A DNA stretch of 64,000 nt. It comes from Plasmodium brasilianum (taxonomy: Eukaryota > Apicomplexa > Aconoidasida > Haemosporida > Plasmodiidae). The notes below the pieces were generated by a model that saw nothing but the letters and a program-made list of their open reading frames with translations, ran no database searches and was not told where the DNA came from. The DNA lies in assembly GCF_023973825.1 (NCBI RefSeq), contig NC_090125.1:1423501-1487500 (forward strand), read 5' to 3'. The translations under genes were made by a program, and so were the position numbers. Numbering within the stretch: position 1 is the stretch's first letter; each line of letters opens with the position of its first letter. This document shows positions 35,741 through 47,660 of the stretch, piece after piece.

Positions 35741-38027
35741 TGTAAAATGTTTAAAAAGAAATTAGTAAAATAATGATATTTTTAATGTAGATATTATTAT
35801 TACTATATAATCAGCTTAAACACAAGAAAAAAGTATGAATTTGTTTATTGTAATTATAGATATTAATTTTTAATATGTTAGTGCATAAAAATTTTGTGAC
35901 AAAAAGATACAAATTTAAAAGGCAATTTTTTCAAGTAAGGTGTAAAAAAGTTAATTAGTTACACAAAATAAAGCATATTATACAATGTATATGCATATAT
36001 ATACATAAGCTTTAAAATAATGTATATAAAATATATAACTTATTAGAAACTTAAAAAGGGTTTACATTTTTCGTGTTTTTTCAAAATGCTATGATAAAAC
36101 GCAGTACTAAATTGCATATACCCATGACTCTAATATAAGTGAAATTTTTCATTTTACACATATAAAATATAGTATTGGTATATAAATGAATATTATAAAG
36201 GATTAAATTGAAAGTCAAATGAAGAACACATTTCCTTTTTTGTTTGAAACGCGGAATATATAAACTATGAACATATCTATATACATATATATTTGTATTG
36301 TTTTTGTGTAAATAAAATACTGCAAGAAATTCAAAAAACGCTTGGCTTTTTATATAAAAACAAGTAAACCAAAGAATAATACAAAAGAAATAAAATATGT
36401 AAATTTATAAATTACCATGGTTTTTATTCCGTAATATATCGTCTTTTGCATATATTAAATATATTGAAGAGTGAAACTGTTAATTTTATGGAATTTTCTA
36501 GTATTAGCAGGAGAATAAAAAATATTAATAATTAAGATAATAAAAAATGGAAAATACTTATGTCTTTGTGGAGAATAAGGAAAACAGTTAAAAAAAGAAA
36601 AATGAAAATATACGTTTTTATAAAATATAAATATACCCTTCAGAATTGTGTTTTTTTCATAGTTTTTATGAAAATAAAAATTTTGTTTTTTGTATTGAAT
36701 AAAATATGTTTTGTAACTGAACTTTTTAATCGTATACATTGTTTTGCGTTGTGTCATAGAACATTAGTTCTTGAAAATTTTTAAGTTTCTCAATTTATGT
36801 TTATGTTAAACATGATGAGTAGCTAAGAGATACGAATGTTAAATATAAAAAAAAAGATTAATTTATATTGTCCATAATAAAAAAAAAATACATGGTGTTG
36901 ATAATAAGCTATGTATATACTCTGCTATTTAATTTTATTTTAATAAAAAAAATTTTCCCTTTTCTATGTAAAAAGCTTTACGACAAACGAAAACAAAGCT
37001 AAAACTTTTAGGAAAAAGAATACATAAAAATGTTACATGTTTATGCGTACACACATATATATATATATATGTATCATATAACGACGTTCTTAAAATGTTA
37101 TCGATCAGTCTCTCTTCTTTGAATAACTTATATATTATTTTAAAAGGAAGTGAAAAATAAAGCATATGTATATGTATGCTTATACGAAGAACATAAATAA
37201 CCCGGATAGACGATAAATTTTTAGATATATGAAATATTATTAATTTATGATATATATAATTCGTTTAACATTTTTAAAATATTAAAATGAGCATTTTTAA
37301 AACAGAAAATTATACACATAAATAATGAATGCGTACATACGTACATACAGCATATATATATATATATGTTCTCATGCTCTACATGGCCGAAGTTTGTATT
37401 TTTTTTTTTTAAACAATTTCAGTAATTAAACATTTTTTAATTATTTTATATTTTTATCATTTGTAATATTACATAAAAAATTACTATTTTTTATAGCATT
37501 TTTATAGATTTACTTAAAAAATTTTCCTGAAATTTTTTTTTTTTTTTTTTAAATTATTTTCAATAAACGTTTAAAAAATATATTAATTTAAAATAATTTG
37601 GTTTTTTTTTTTTTTTTTTTTTGTTAACAATGTTTATACTAAATTTAATGTTAAAATAATATATATATATATATATATATATTTTTTATAACTAGCATGA
37701 ATAATTATTTTGTAAGGTATGTATATAAGTGCGACATATGATCCGTTCGAATAATGCGAAAAAACAAAAAAAACAAAAACACAAATATATTATAATATTC
37801 ATTAAAAGCAGTTTTTGCACCATATATAAATTGTGTATAAACTCTCATTTAAAAGTAAGCGTTTCTTATCTTTTAACATAATTTTGTGTAGTTGTAAATA
37901 AATGTATATGCATATGTGTATATATATTTATATATTTGTATACTTAAGTAATGTTCACGTCCATAAAATGAACTGTAATAATAATAGCATATATATATAA
38001 AAAAAGGAACAAAAAAAAAAAAAAAAA
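35109..38027. other. Divergent intergenic region between PRPP synthetase and UPF3
   Basis: AT-rich promoter region for two diverging genes, with long poly(dT) tracts near 35720, 37540 and 37600 and TA/CA microsatellites. Overlapping open stretches on both strands around 36455-36784 lack any recognisable protein feature. Confidence 0.55.
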
Positions 38028-38915
38028 ATGCATTCACGTATAAGGCCATATAAGGTATTACAGAAAGAAAAAGCTAGTGAAAATAATAATAGTAACAATG
38101 AAAAAGATACTAATAAAGATATAAAGGAATATAAAGCTCATCAAGATGATAATAAAAAACGTATTAATGAAAAGATTAAGAAGAATATACAATTAGGGAA
38201 TTATGAACATATTAAAAGATTCATTAATAGGGAAAATGAAAGGTCTGAGAGAAGAATGATAAATCAAACAAATTATAATTCAGATATCAGCTATTATGAT
38301 GTACACAGTAAACAACAATCAAAACGTAATGAAGAATATAAAAGTGCGACTATATTAGAAAAGGAAAAAAATACATTGATATCTCTAATAAAAAAAGAAC
38401 AACGTTGTGTAAAAAAGAAAAAAATTATAATTAGGCATTTACCCCCAACTTTAAGCGAAAGCCTTTTTTTTGATTCTTTTCCAAATAATATGAAAGATGA
38501 GTTAGATTATTATTATTATGTTAATGGAAGTATTGGAAAACATTCTGGTGACGATATCACTTATTCATGTATGTATTTATCTTTTAAGGATGATTTAAAA
38601 ACAGAGGAATTTATAAAGACACAACATGGAAAATACTTTTATGACTTAAACGGCGTTAAATATAAAGCAGTTGTGTCATACGCACCAAATCAAACATTAA
38701 TATACAAAAACAAATCTGATGATATTAATAATACCCTTGAATCAGATGCTTATTTTTTAAAATGTTGTGAAGAAATGAATAATTCAACTCAACCCCTTAA
38801 AAAAGATATAGATTATTATGATTTAATTAATGTAGAAAAAGAAAATGGTGCTATTTTATCTCCTGTAGTTGTAGCATTAAGAAATAAGTTTAGAGATAGG
38901 AACAAAATGAAATAA
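38028..38915 (+). CDS. UPF3: UPF3 / regulator of nonsense transcripts 3 (Smg4/UPF3 domain)
   Basis: Nonsense-mediated decay factor that binds UPF2 through an RNP-type domain. It has 295 residues in a single exon. The Smg4/UPF3 domain is at about 131-225: KKKIIIRHLPPTLSE (typical K.VIRRLPP.L), a strand CMYLSFKDD (RAYINFK), an FIKTQHGKYFYDLNGVKYKAVVSYAP stretch matching the F...GY.F.D..G.EY.A.VE.AP pattern. The N-terminal 125 residues are charged and low-complexity. I see no C-terminal exon-junction-complex-binding motif of the animal UPF3B type. Confidence 0.9.
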   Translation: MHSRIRPYKVLQKEKASENNNSNNEKDTNKDIKEYKAHQDDNKKRINEKIKKNIQLGNYEHIKRFINRENERSERRMINQTNYNSDISYYDVHSKQQSKRNEEYKSATILEKEKNTLISLIKKEQRCVKKKKIIIRHLPPTLSESLFFDSFPNNMKDELDYYYYVNGSIGKHSGDDITYSCMYLSFKDDLKTEEFIKTQHGKYFYDLNGVKYKAVVSYAPNQTLIYKNKSDDINNTLESDAYFLKCCEEMNNSTQPLKKDIDYYDLINVEKENGAILSPVVVALRNKFRDRNKMK

Positions 38916-39895
38916 ATATGATACTTGCTTAAAAATTACAAGAAAGATTAAACATAATGTTTAAGAACAGAATGTATATATTTGAAGAGAGGTATGGGAA
39001 TGGAAGTAGACATAAACAGAAAAAAAAAAAAAAATAAGTTCAAACGGAAAATATTCTATATGCTACTATACACATATATTTATTGAAATGGTGAATATTA
39101 TAGTGAGAGAAAAAAGAAAAAAGGAAAGTCATTCTTATTTACATATTATTATATAATTACGTATTATGTTTAAAAAAAGTAATTACTATTATTTTGATAT
39201 TTTATTATTATGACTATTGTTATTGCTACTATTATTAAAAGATTAATGTTTAACTAATAAATGAGTTGCTAAATAAAGATGATAAAAAGAGAATATAAAA
39301 AAAAAAAAAAAATTAAATTTGTAAAATATATAATATATAATTTATAATATAATAAAATATTTTCAAATTAGAATATTATGCAACTATTTACTTTTAAAAT
39401 ATTCACTAAAATTGTTCATATATATGAACACTAAAGGGGGATATTAATATTTAGAAAAGAAAAAAAAAAAAAATTAAAGTAAAATAAAATAAAATATAAA
39501 TGAATAAATTAATTTAATAGGAGAAGAAATGTGAGAAGAGGAAGGGGGAAGGGAATTATCAGTATTATATTATTAATTTATTGTAGAAAATACATACACA
39601 CATTTTAATATTAAAATTTGACGATCTGAGTAACATTGAAATAAAGAAATAAATAAAATTGTAATAATTAGTAGCTTCTATATTATTTTGTGCGTATGGG
39701 GAAATTTTTGCTTTTACAAAACAAATAGGATCTAATTAGTAACATATGACTGATTAAAAAAAAAAAAAAAAAATGTAATCTAGAATATATATATATATGT
39801 GTACATTTATGTATGCAAAAATGCTGTTTTTCCAGCATATCATATATCAATTTAACATAACAAAATATAGGGTGCAATATAAGCGCAAAATTTAA
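38916..39895. other. Convergent intergenic region (UPF3 and NMNAT 3' ends)
   Basis: AT-rich 3' flanks of two converging genes with several poly(dA) runs, for example 39300-39313 and 39460-39473. No coding segment is seen. Confidence 0.6.
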
Positions 39896-40519
39896 TTATT
39901 TCAAATGATGTTCATATAAGTTATGTTCTTTTATATAATCAATAATTATAGGATTAATATATTTCTGTAAATCTTCTAAATTCTTTTTTTCTGTTAATAT
40001 TTTTCTTGCATCACTTGATGAAATATAATTAACGAAAGACATTTTTTCAATTTTAATTAAATGATAATTTGGAATTTTTTTTAATATTTCTTCATCCATA
40101 TTAAAATTACCCCTTTCAACAATTATGAAATTATTTTCTAAAACTAATTTTTCACCATTATCCCAATTGAAAATGTCAGGCAATAAATCGGAGCCAATAG
40201 CAAAATAAAAGGTGTAATTAGGATGTATTTCTTTTTGTGTCTTTAACAAATCATACGTAGGAGTTGCTGTATCCTTACATTCAAGGTCTTTTAAAAATAT
40301 TTTATTTTTAAATTTTTCAGATGAAATGTTATTAACTATTAATGAAAACATATTATGCCTGTGTTGAAACGCTGCTAGGTCTTTATCATGTCTACATCTG
40401 CATAGAACAACCCATATTTCATCAATCCATTCTAATTTGCTAACTTCGGTAAGAACCATTTCATGGGCATAAGTTATCGGGTCATAGGAACCTCCATATA
40501 TGCATATATTTTTGTTCAT
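39896..40519 (-). CDS. Nicotinate/nicotinamide mononucleotide adenylyltransferase
   Basis: Couples NMN or NaMN with ATP to make NAD or its precursor. It is a nucleotidyltransferase: the ATP-binding motif GGSYDPITYAHEM (G..(F/Y)DP.T..H) sits at residues 9-21, TPTYDLL and FAIGSDLLPDIFNW in the middle, and the second signature ISSSDARKIL near the C-terminus. I chose the ATG at 40519 (207 residues) because it puts KNICIYGGSYDP at the very N-terminus, as is usual. An in-frame ATG at 40606 would add 29 residues, including a Leu/Phe-rich hydrophobic run. Confidence 0.92.
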   Translation of the reverse strand: MNKNICIYGGSYDPITYAHEMVLTEVSKLEWIDEIWVVLCRCRHDKDLAAFQHRHNMFSLIVNNISSEKFKNKIFLKDLECKDTATPTYDLLKTQKEIHPNYTFYFAIGSDLLPDIFNWDNGEKLVLENNFIIVERGNFNMDEEILKKIPNYHLIKIEKMSFVNYISSSDARKILTEKKNLEDLQKYINPIIIDYIKEHNLYEHHLK

Positions 40520-42051
40520 CTTTGATTTACAAGAGGTTGATAACAAAAATAAAAAAAGGAATAGTAAAAATAAAAAATGAGGGGGATGCAAAATTTTGTA
40601 CTTCATTATTTTAAAAGGTAAACTTTTCTAAATATACTATACATCTTGTTAAATGCATTTTGTTATATAGTTATATAATTTGTCAAATAATTTGTTAAAT
40701 TATTTGTTACTTTTGTATATATTTGTCCATTTGCAATCCTTTTTTATATATTTGTAATTTTGTATATTTGTCCATTGTACATATGCCCATTTGCATATAT
40801 CTATGTTTGTATATATTATCATTTACATATTTATAATCTAAACATATATATGTATATATCTGCTTGCTTTTTTGTATCTTTTTTTTTTTGTTTTTTTTGC
40901 ATATATTAAAAAAGTAAACAATAAACTAATATAAAACACTGAATCATAATGGTTGCTTCAATGTTTTTAATATATTTTTTTTTATATCATCTTATTCTTT
41001 ATATTAGAAGATTAATAGTATATACTATTCAGAACCCTCCGCCGTTCCATTTTTTTTTTTTTTTAATAAGAATGTAAAAACATAAAAAGTTTTTTTCTTA
41101 TACCACAAAATTTTCATTTATTCAATTATGTTTTATAAATAACAGCTACGCAAATGCAAAAAAAGAAGAGTGCATGCTACTTAGAAGTATATATATATAT
41201 ATATATATAAAAAGCTTTAAAATTTTCAAAAAAATATAAATAATTAGTAAAACACGAAAGTGCACAATACATAAAAAAAAAAAAAAGAAAAAGCTTAACT
41301 AATAAAAGTGTAAGAAATATAGAAACAAAATGACATTGCACAAATGTAAAAAATTATATACAGGTAAGTTATTGTGTTAAAGTATGTAATACATTTATTA
41401 TATCTAATGATATGGGTGGGAATATATTTAAGATTTTTTTTTAGCTTCTTTTTTTAATTTTGTCTAGTAATATATTTATTATTTTATAATTTCATCCAAA
41501 TAAAAAAAAAATTATCGGGCGTGGGAAAAAAAAAAAAAAAAAATCATGGAAGCCAAAAGAAAAATAAGTAAAAATAAAAAATGTACATATTATATATATA
41601 TATTATATATATTTAGGAAGTACATAATATTATGAAAAATTTTAAAATAAAAAATGAAAAATTAATAAAAATTCTTCAAAAAATCAACAATTTAAAATAC
41701 TAGTTAAAAAGGAACAATCATTATAATTAAAGTTAAAAACTGCCCCAAATCCATACATGTTGGCACTGGAAAATGTATATAATATGCATAATAAAAAACA
41801 GCACATAAAAATGAAAGGGTAATATGTATTGTGAAAAATTTACTGAAGTGAGTTAAAAAAAAACAAAAGAATGAACGTTTCGCAGTGAAAAATATAGTGC
41901 GAAGGGGACGAACATGAAAAAATATCGTATTATGTATGTTTATATATATAATATATTTATATATTATATACATATGTGCATATATATATACGCTCGCGCA
42001 CGCATATTCAATTTTCGTTATAATTTCTTACGAAAAAAGAGAATTTGTTAC
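40520..42051. other. Intergenic, 5' of NMNAT and 3' of the BTB-BACK gene
   Basis: AT-rich with poly(dA)/poly(dT) tracts. One item stands out: on the plus strand ATG at 41330 opens 11 codons plus one base, followed by a consensus donor CAG/GTAAGT at 41364. I could not find a matching downstream exon. Confidence 0.5.
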
Positions 42052-42502
42052 TTAAAATATAATGGATGGAATGGAAATAGAATCTAATGAATCTTTAAGT
42101 ATAAAAAAAGGTTTTATATGAATAAATGGTTTTTTTATTACGTCCCCTAAAAAAATGGTTGGTCTTAAAAAGGCAAAAGAAAATGAAAAACTGTTTTTCA
42201 ATAGTATTACTATATCAATATTCAAAGTTTGATTAATAACTAATATATTGTAATTAACAATATCTTCATTTGTTATTTTATTTTCATGTGCATATAAATT
42301 TAATTTTGTTTTGTTTACGAATGTTGAATTGTCCTTATCTATATTACAAGCATAGAAATCATTTACGAAAAAATCAAAATAAATGACCAAATTTTCACTA
42401 TGTTCCATTAGTACATTTAGTGCTTTAGAATTGGCATTAATATTATTAATGTTCCTGTTATTATTATTATTACTATTACTACTACCATTGCTACTATTAC
42501 TC

Positions 42503-42533
<31 letters not shown>

Positions 42534-45289
42534 TAGAGTTATTCCAAACATTTAGCTCCTTCGTTTTTAATACTATTCCAATAGAAATATTACTACCTTT
42601 GGTTTTTGTTATTTGAAAAAACAATTTACATTCGTTTACTAACCGTTCGTCTCCATATGTAAAAGAGTATCTTTCTACTTTTTGTTTTTTTTTGATTAAT
42701 TGAAAAGAATAATTTCCATTTTTAAAATCATATACACATTTAAAATCTTTATTTTCATTCCATGCCTTGCACCTTTCTTTTTTTTGTTCTTTGTTTAACA
42801 TTTTTTTAAAAACATTATCAAATAATATATTATAAATATTATTTATACATTTGGTAAGTCTTTTAAGAGAAATTTCTTTTTTAGATGTACTAATATAAGG
42901 TGGTTCAAAAGCTTCTTTATTTATTATTTTATAAAATTCGTTCAGATTTTTTATCTCTTCCGAAAAGGGTATGTTGGGTCTTTCTTCTATAATTGTTATT
43001 CCGTTTTTTTTTTCCTTATCTTTTTTTTCCCCTTCTTTTTTTTCTTCCCCCTTTTCTTCTTTTCCTTTTTCTTTTTCCTCTTGTACTCCTTCACTTCCCG
43101 TATTTCTTGTTTCCAATTCCTTCGAGCTTTTCTTACCATCATCATTCAGGTCTATATGTTCTATGTTTGAATGTTGATATCGTATGCAAATAAAATTAGT
43201 TGCATCATATTTATTATGTATAATATCTTCAAAGCAATTTTTTATGTAATTTTGTATGTTATATAACTGTTCATTATTTAATAAGTTGAATCGAATGCTC
43301 CTAAAAATTAAGCATTGCTCCCTCATATCACAATTATTTTTAATTATGAATTTTATGGACTCGATAAATATTTTCATTTCGTTTATCATTATGTTATCAA
43401 AACTGAGGAGATGGCTATATATTTCCGCGTCTAACAGGTAGTGGTAGTTTCCTGTAACGGGTTGAGATGGGGAAGGGAAAAAATATAACGCAGTACGAGA
43501 CAATGTAGCACATCATAACAAGGGAATGGTGTGGAAACGAAAAAGAGACAACATATAAAAGGTGTACTTGATATTTACTTCATAGAAAATGTTTTAATAT
43601 GCACAAAAAACAAACAAGCGAAAGAAAGAAGGGACGAACAAACGTAATATCTGCGCGCATGTGGGTATATTTCCTTACTTGCAAATATGTAAACCCCTGA
43701 ATCTGAAATGATACGGGCAAAATCTTTAAAAAGAGGAGTCTCCTTAAAAATTGATGATAAGTCCAATACTTTAACTATATTATCAAAATATGCCTTTTCA
43801 TTAATTGCATTAATAACATCATCTATGATACTAATAATTTTTAAATGAATACATTCAATATAAACAGTTACTAACAATTTAAAATCTAAATCATTTAAGT
43901 TAAAACTTTTATCATATATATATCTAAAAATTGTTTGAATTGCTTGAGGATAATTTGTCTTTAATTTGATTGTTATATGTATAGGACCTGTTTTTCTCAT
44001 TATATTATATTTTTCAATTTTTTTTTCAATGATATGATAAAAATATACAGAAATATATTTTGTTATAAATAAATTCGAAATTACTTTCTTATATCCGTAA
44101 AATTTATTGCAACGTTTTTGTTTTGGTATTAAAAGTATTTCTACTATATTTTTATCAAATGGAGATACTAAAAATTTTTTTAATGATTTTACTTTTTCGG
44201 CTAATAGAGATTCGCTTAATTCCAGAAACATGATATTTTCTTTCGTATACGTTTCTTCAAACTTTGATTTTACTGATGGTTTATACTTTTTAATTTTCAG
44301 ATAATACTGCAACTCAAGGTTTTTTAGAAAATGTATTTCATTCATTTTTTCTTTTAATTGAACATACTTTGAATCTGACTTTCTTTTTATTAAGCTGTTT
44401 TTGTGTAAGCTACCATTTAATACCATCTCTAAAATGTCATTGCAGTTGTAACATCCCTAAGAAGTGTAGTAAAACATAATAGGGTGTTTTATATGTCTAC
44501 CGCGCATACACACATATACATATATATATACATATTTACATAGACATACTTTAATACACATACTTTAATACACATCCACGTACATATACCCACTCGAGTG
44601 TACACAGGAGCAAACATATTAGCACTGCACCAATGGTACAAATAGTATGCTCATATGTAGCAGTTACGCTAACATCTTAAATTGTATTATTGTGAACATT
44701 CGTCTCTAAATTTACTTACAGGTTTTTTTTTTCCTCTATCCAAAAGAGAATATATTTTTTTATGAGTTAACCTAAATATATTTAGAAATATAATATCATC
44801 GTGAATACTGAAATCTTCTTCTTTTAAGCAATCATTAATCTGACTTTGTATTTCATTTAATACTTTAATTTTATTTCTAGTGTTTAATTTTGAGAAGTCA
44901 CATGGTGCTCCTATTCCCTTACAGGAATCTCTTTCATTTTTATCTTTATTTAATCTATAACTATCATAATTATTATTATTACCTTCTTTTTTAAAATCTG
45001 TACAAATTACACTTTTGGAATTTTTATCTTTTAAAATATTCTTTTCATAATATTTTAATACATTGGATTTTCCCACAGGATATTTCTTAACAGTATTATT
45101 TTCTTCACCTTTTAATTTAGATGTCAGCTCACTACCTTTTTTTAAAATGTTCACAGTGGATATTTTTTTATTATGTATTGTAATTAATTCATTTCCATCA
45201 TCTTTTTGCTCCCTCGGATTATATGCTGCATAACTTTTTCTCCTCCTTTGATCAACTGAATCTAGTATATTTTTAGAGCAACAGAACAT
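42052..45289 (-). CDS. BTB-BACK domain protein, three exons
   Basis: Exons are 45289-44720, 44456-43679 and 43451-42052, with donors CCT/GTAAGT and A/GTAAGG and acceptors CTTCTTAG and GTTACAG. The lengths sum to 2748 bases, exactly 916 codons (915 residues). Exon 2 carries a BTB-like fold (HITIKLKTNYPQAIQTIFRYIYDKSF, an L..YIY core, then TVYIECIHLKIISIIDDV). The BACK-like part runs across the exon 2/3 junction (DSGVYIFA/R/NYHYLLDAEIYSHLL) and includes MREQCLIFRSIRFNLLNNEQL, matching the R..LL..IRF.LL...L signature. BTB-BACK proteins are usually Cullin-3 adaptors or scaffolds; the substrate here is unknown. The N-terminus (MFCCSKN) could be palmitoylated. Exon 3 has a Lys/Glu-rich linker, an Asn-rich run and an unrecognised C-terminal beta-rich part. 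An earlier in-frame ATG at 45340 precedes a GT-rich microsatellite and is less likely. Confidence 0.75.
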
Positions 45290-45754
45290 TTTGAAAAAGG
45301 AAAAACACACACAAATAAAGGTACTCACACAGACATACACAAACGCGCATACGAATGCGCATACGAATACGAATACGCATACTCACGCTCACGCACACGC
45401 ACACACACACGTGCACACACAACTGCTTTGTTATTTATACTACAATATACAAATAATCAGCTGCAGAAAATACGAACAGACGATCTACACCAGTTATATT
45501 TACCCAGTTCTATAAAAAGTAGTTTATTCCTAAATTAGTGAAGGTGTATATATAGTGTTGGTGCGAATCCATAATTTATTTATAAAAGAAAAAAAGTAGA
45601 AATAAGGATGCATAAAGATATACATATATACATGTGCACATATATAGGTGTATATGCATAATTAAACTATCAAAACAAATTAACAACACAAATTAAAGAG
45701 TAATATATAGGTTAATAACTTTAGACACTTTTACAACAACATAATTGTTCTTGG

Positions 45755-45797
<43 letters not shown>

Positions 45798-46646
45798 AAA
45801 AAAACTAAAAAAAAAAAAACAAAAAAANNNNNNNNNNNNNNNNNNNNNNNNNNNNNNNNNNNNNNNNNNNNNNNNNNNNNNNNNNNNNNNNNNNNNNNNN
45901 NNNNNNNNNNNNNNNNNNNNNNNNNNNTTTTTTTTTTTTTTTTTTTTTGTTTTTTTGATTTTTTTCCCTGTTATCACTTTTCTTTTTATTGTAACGTGTT
46001 GGTTATATGTATATATGCGTATGTATATAAATAAAAAAAAAAATATATTTTTAGCTGCATGCTTCATTTTTTATATTCTCAATTTATTTATTTATATATT
46101 TATTCATACATTCATTCATTGATCCTTTTTTTTTTTTTTTTTTTTTTTAATATTCACAATTGTATTGCGATTTTTCTTTTTGTTCAATTTTGTTTCCGTT
46201 TATTAATTTTTGTTATACATTATATAAATATATACATATATATTATATAAATTAGTGTATATATATGTTTACATATGTGTATGTGCATTTTATATGTGCA
46301 GTGAAGACCTCATTGAAAGGGTCTGATTAAGCAAAAATAAAAAGAAACATGCATGGGATAAAGGCATATGACAAAATTAACAAAGTTTTTGAGGAATATT
46401 GAAATTTTTTATAATTGTAAAAAGGAAAAGCAGTAAAAAGTATAATTATATTTGCAGTTTTGCACATATGCAAACGTAAGCATTGCTGCAACAGTTGTGG
46501 TTCCATTTAATGTTACAGTTATACTCACATTCACATTCGTATTAACAAAGAATCAGTTACAATCAAGAGCGTAAATAAAAACTATGCAATCAAATGCTTG
46601 ACAATTTTAGGAACAAAAATGAAGTAAAGAATTCTTATGGAATAAA
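45290..46646. other. Divergent intergenic region containing an assembly gap
   Basis: Upstream region of the BTB-BACK gene and the coiled-coil gene. It contains a CA/CG-rich minisatellite (about 45340-45420, units like ATACGAATGCGC), a long poly(dA) leading into the gap, poly(dT) leaving it, and TA microsatellites. No coding segment is seen. Confidence 0.6.
45828..45927. other. Assembly gap (100 N)
   Basis: Exactly 100 N, a conventional placeholder length, flanked by about 70 mostly A bases on the left and about 20 T bases on the right. The true length is unknown. Confidence 0.99.
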
Positions 46647-47543
46647 ATGGGGAGCAATAGTGTAAGTGAACTAATAAATGAATATATGGGATGTGAGGAT
46701 ACACATAAAGAAAGCAAAATAAAAATCGCCAATAATTTAGTTAAAAATTTTTGTCTTTTGAAGGAATTAAATTTATTAACAACTATAAAAAATGAAGAAA
46801 AAAGCCAAGTTCTTGACATTACCAATAATAAAGATAATAATATAATAACTTATGATAGCAATAATATTATTTATGCTAATAAATATATTATGGATTTCTT
46901 ACAAATTAAAGAACAAAATGTAATTAAAATAAATGAAGAAAAACAGAGGAAAAAGAAAAAGAAGAGTTATGAAGAAGAAATATTAAATGAAAAAGATATA
47001 TTAAGTATTATTAATACATTAAATATTAATGAATTAAATCTATCCGTGTATGAAAAAAATATTATGTACTGTGATGAACTAGATAGTTTTAAAGTTTTTA
47101 ACAGCCAATTATTAGTAAAGTATATTGATAATATAGCAACAACAGAAAAGGATAAACGTGCTCATTTAAAATATTATGAAATTTTTAATTTGTTAATAAA
47201 AAATTATAATAACACTCTGAGTTTAATAAAAACACAACAAAGAGTTATAAATGATTTAATTTTTTATGCGCATAATATATTAATAAATAATAAAATGCTG
47301 AGAGAGAAAAATAAAAATTTAATTAAAATGAATTCAGCGAATATTGAATTAAAAAATAAGTTATATGATAATAATGCAGTTCAAATAAAATTGCCTTTTA
47401 CAGGTGGAGAAGAACTGTCTTCCTTATATCAGATCCAAATTGATTTATATAGAAAACACATCAATCATTTGTATAATGAAAATGATGAGTTAAGAAAAAA
47501 TATGAGCATGTTCAATGCAGGGAGTAGGGCCTCAAACTTTTGA
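46647..47543 (+). CDS. Conserved-looking coiled-coil protein, function unknown
   Basis: A single exon of 298 residues; I do not recognise the family. It starts MGSNSVSEL; Gly2 might be myristoylated, but position 6 is Val, so the motif is imperfect. A Lys-rich break (KQRKKKKKS) lies near residue 100. The second half is helical with heptad-like Leu/Ile/Asn patterning (YYEIFNLLIKNYNNTLSLI, then NNKMLREKNKNLIKMNSAN) and a C-terminal coiled coil (YRKHINHLYNENDELRKNM). No membrane segment or catalytic motif is seen. The divergent neighbour is the BTB-BACK gene. It could be a structural or cytoskeletal component. Confidence 0.7.
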   Translation: MGSNSVSELINEYMGCEDTHKESKIKIANNLVKNFCLLKELNLLTTIKNEEKSQVLDITNNKDNNIITYDSNNIIYANKYIMDFLQIKEQNVIKINEEKQRKKKKKSYEEEILNEKDILSIINTLNINELNLSVYEKNIMYCDELDSFKVFNSQLLVKYIDNIATTEKDKRAHLKYYEIFNLLIKNYNNTLSLIKTQQRVINDLIFYAHNILINNKMLREKNKNLIKMNSANIELKNKLYDNNAVQIKLPFTGGEELSSLYQIQIDLYRKHINHLYNENDELRKNMSMFNAGSRASNF

Positions 47544-47580
47544 CGTAGAGGAGGAGGGAAAAAAAAAAAAAAAAAGAAAA

Positions 47581-47660
47581 ACTGACAAAATAGCAAAATA
47601 ACTGACAAAATAGCAAAATAACTGACAAAATAGCAAAATAACTGGCAAAATAACAAAATA
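47581..47660. repeat. 20-bp minisatellite
   Basis: Four tandem copies of ACTGACAAAATAGCAAAATA beginning at 47581, 47601, 47621 and 47641 (the last diverged), just downstream of the coiled-coil gene's stop codon. Confidence 0.9.

Noticed and set aside
36455..36784. Overlapping open frames of 100 codons (minus) and 74 codons (plus)
   Set aside because: Both strands are open over the same bases, no motif is recognised and no splice context fits; probably chance in a divergent promoter region.
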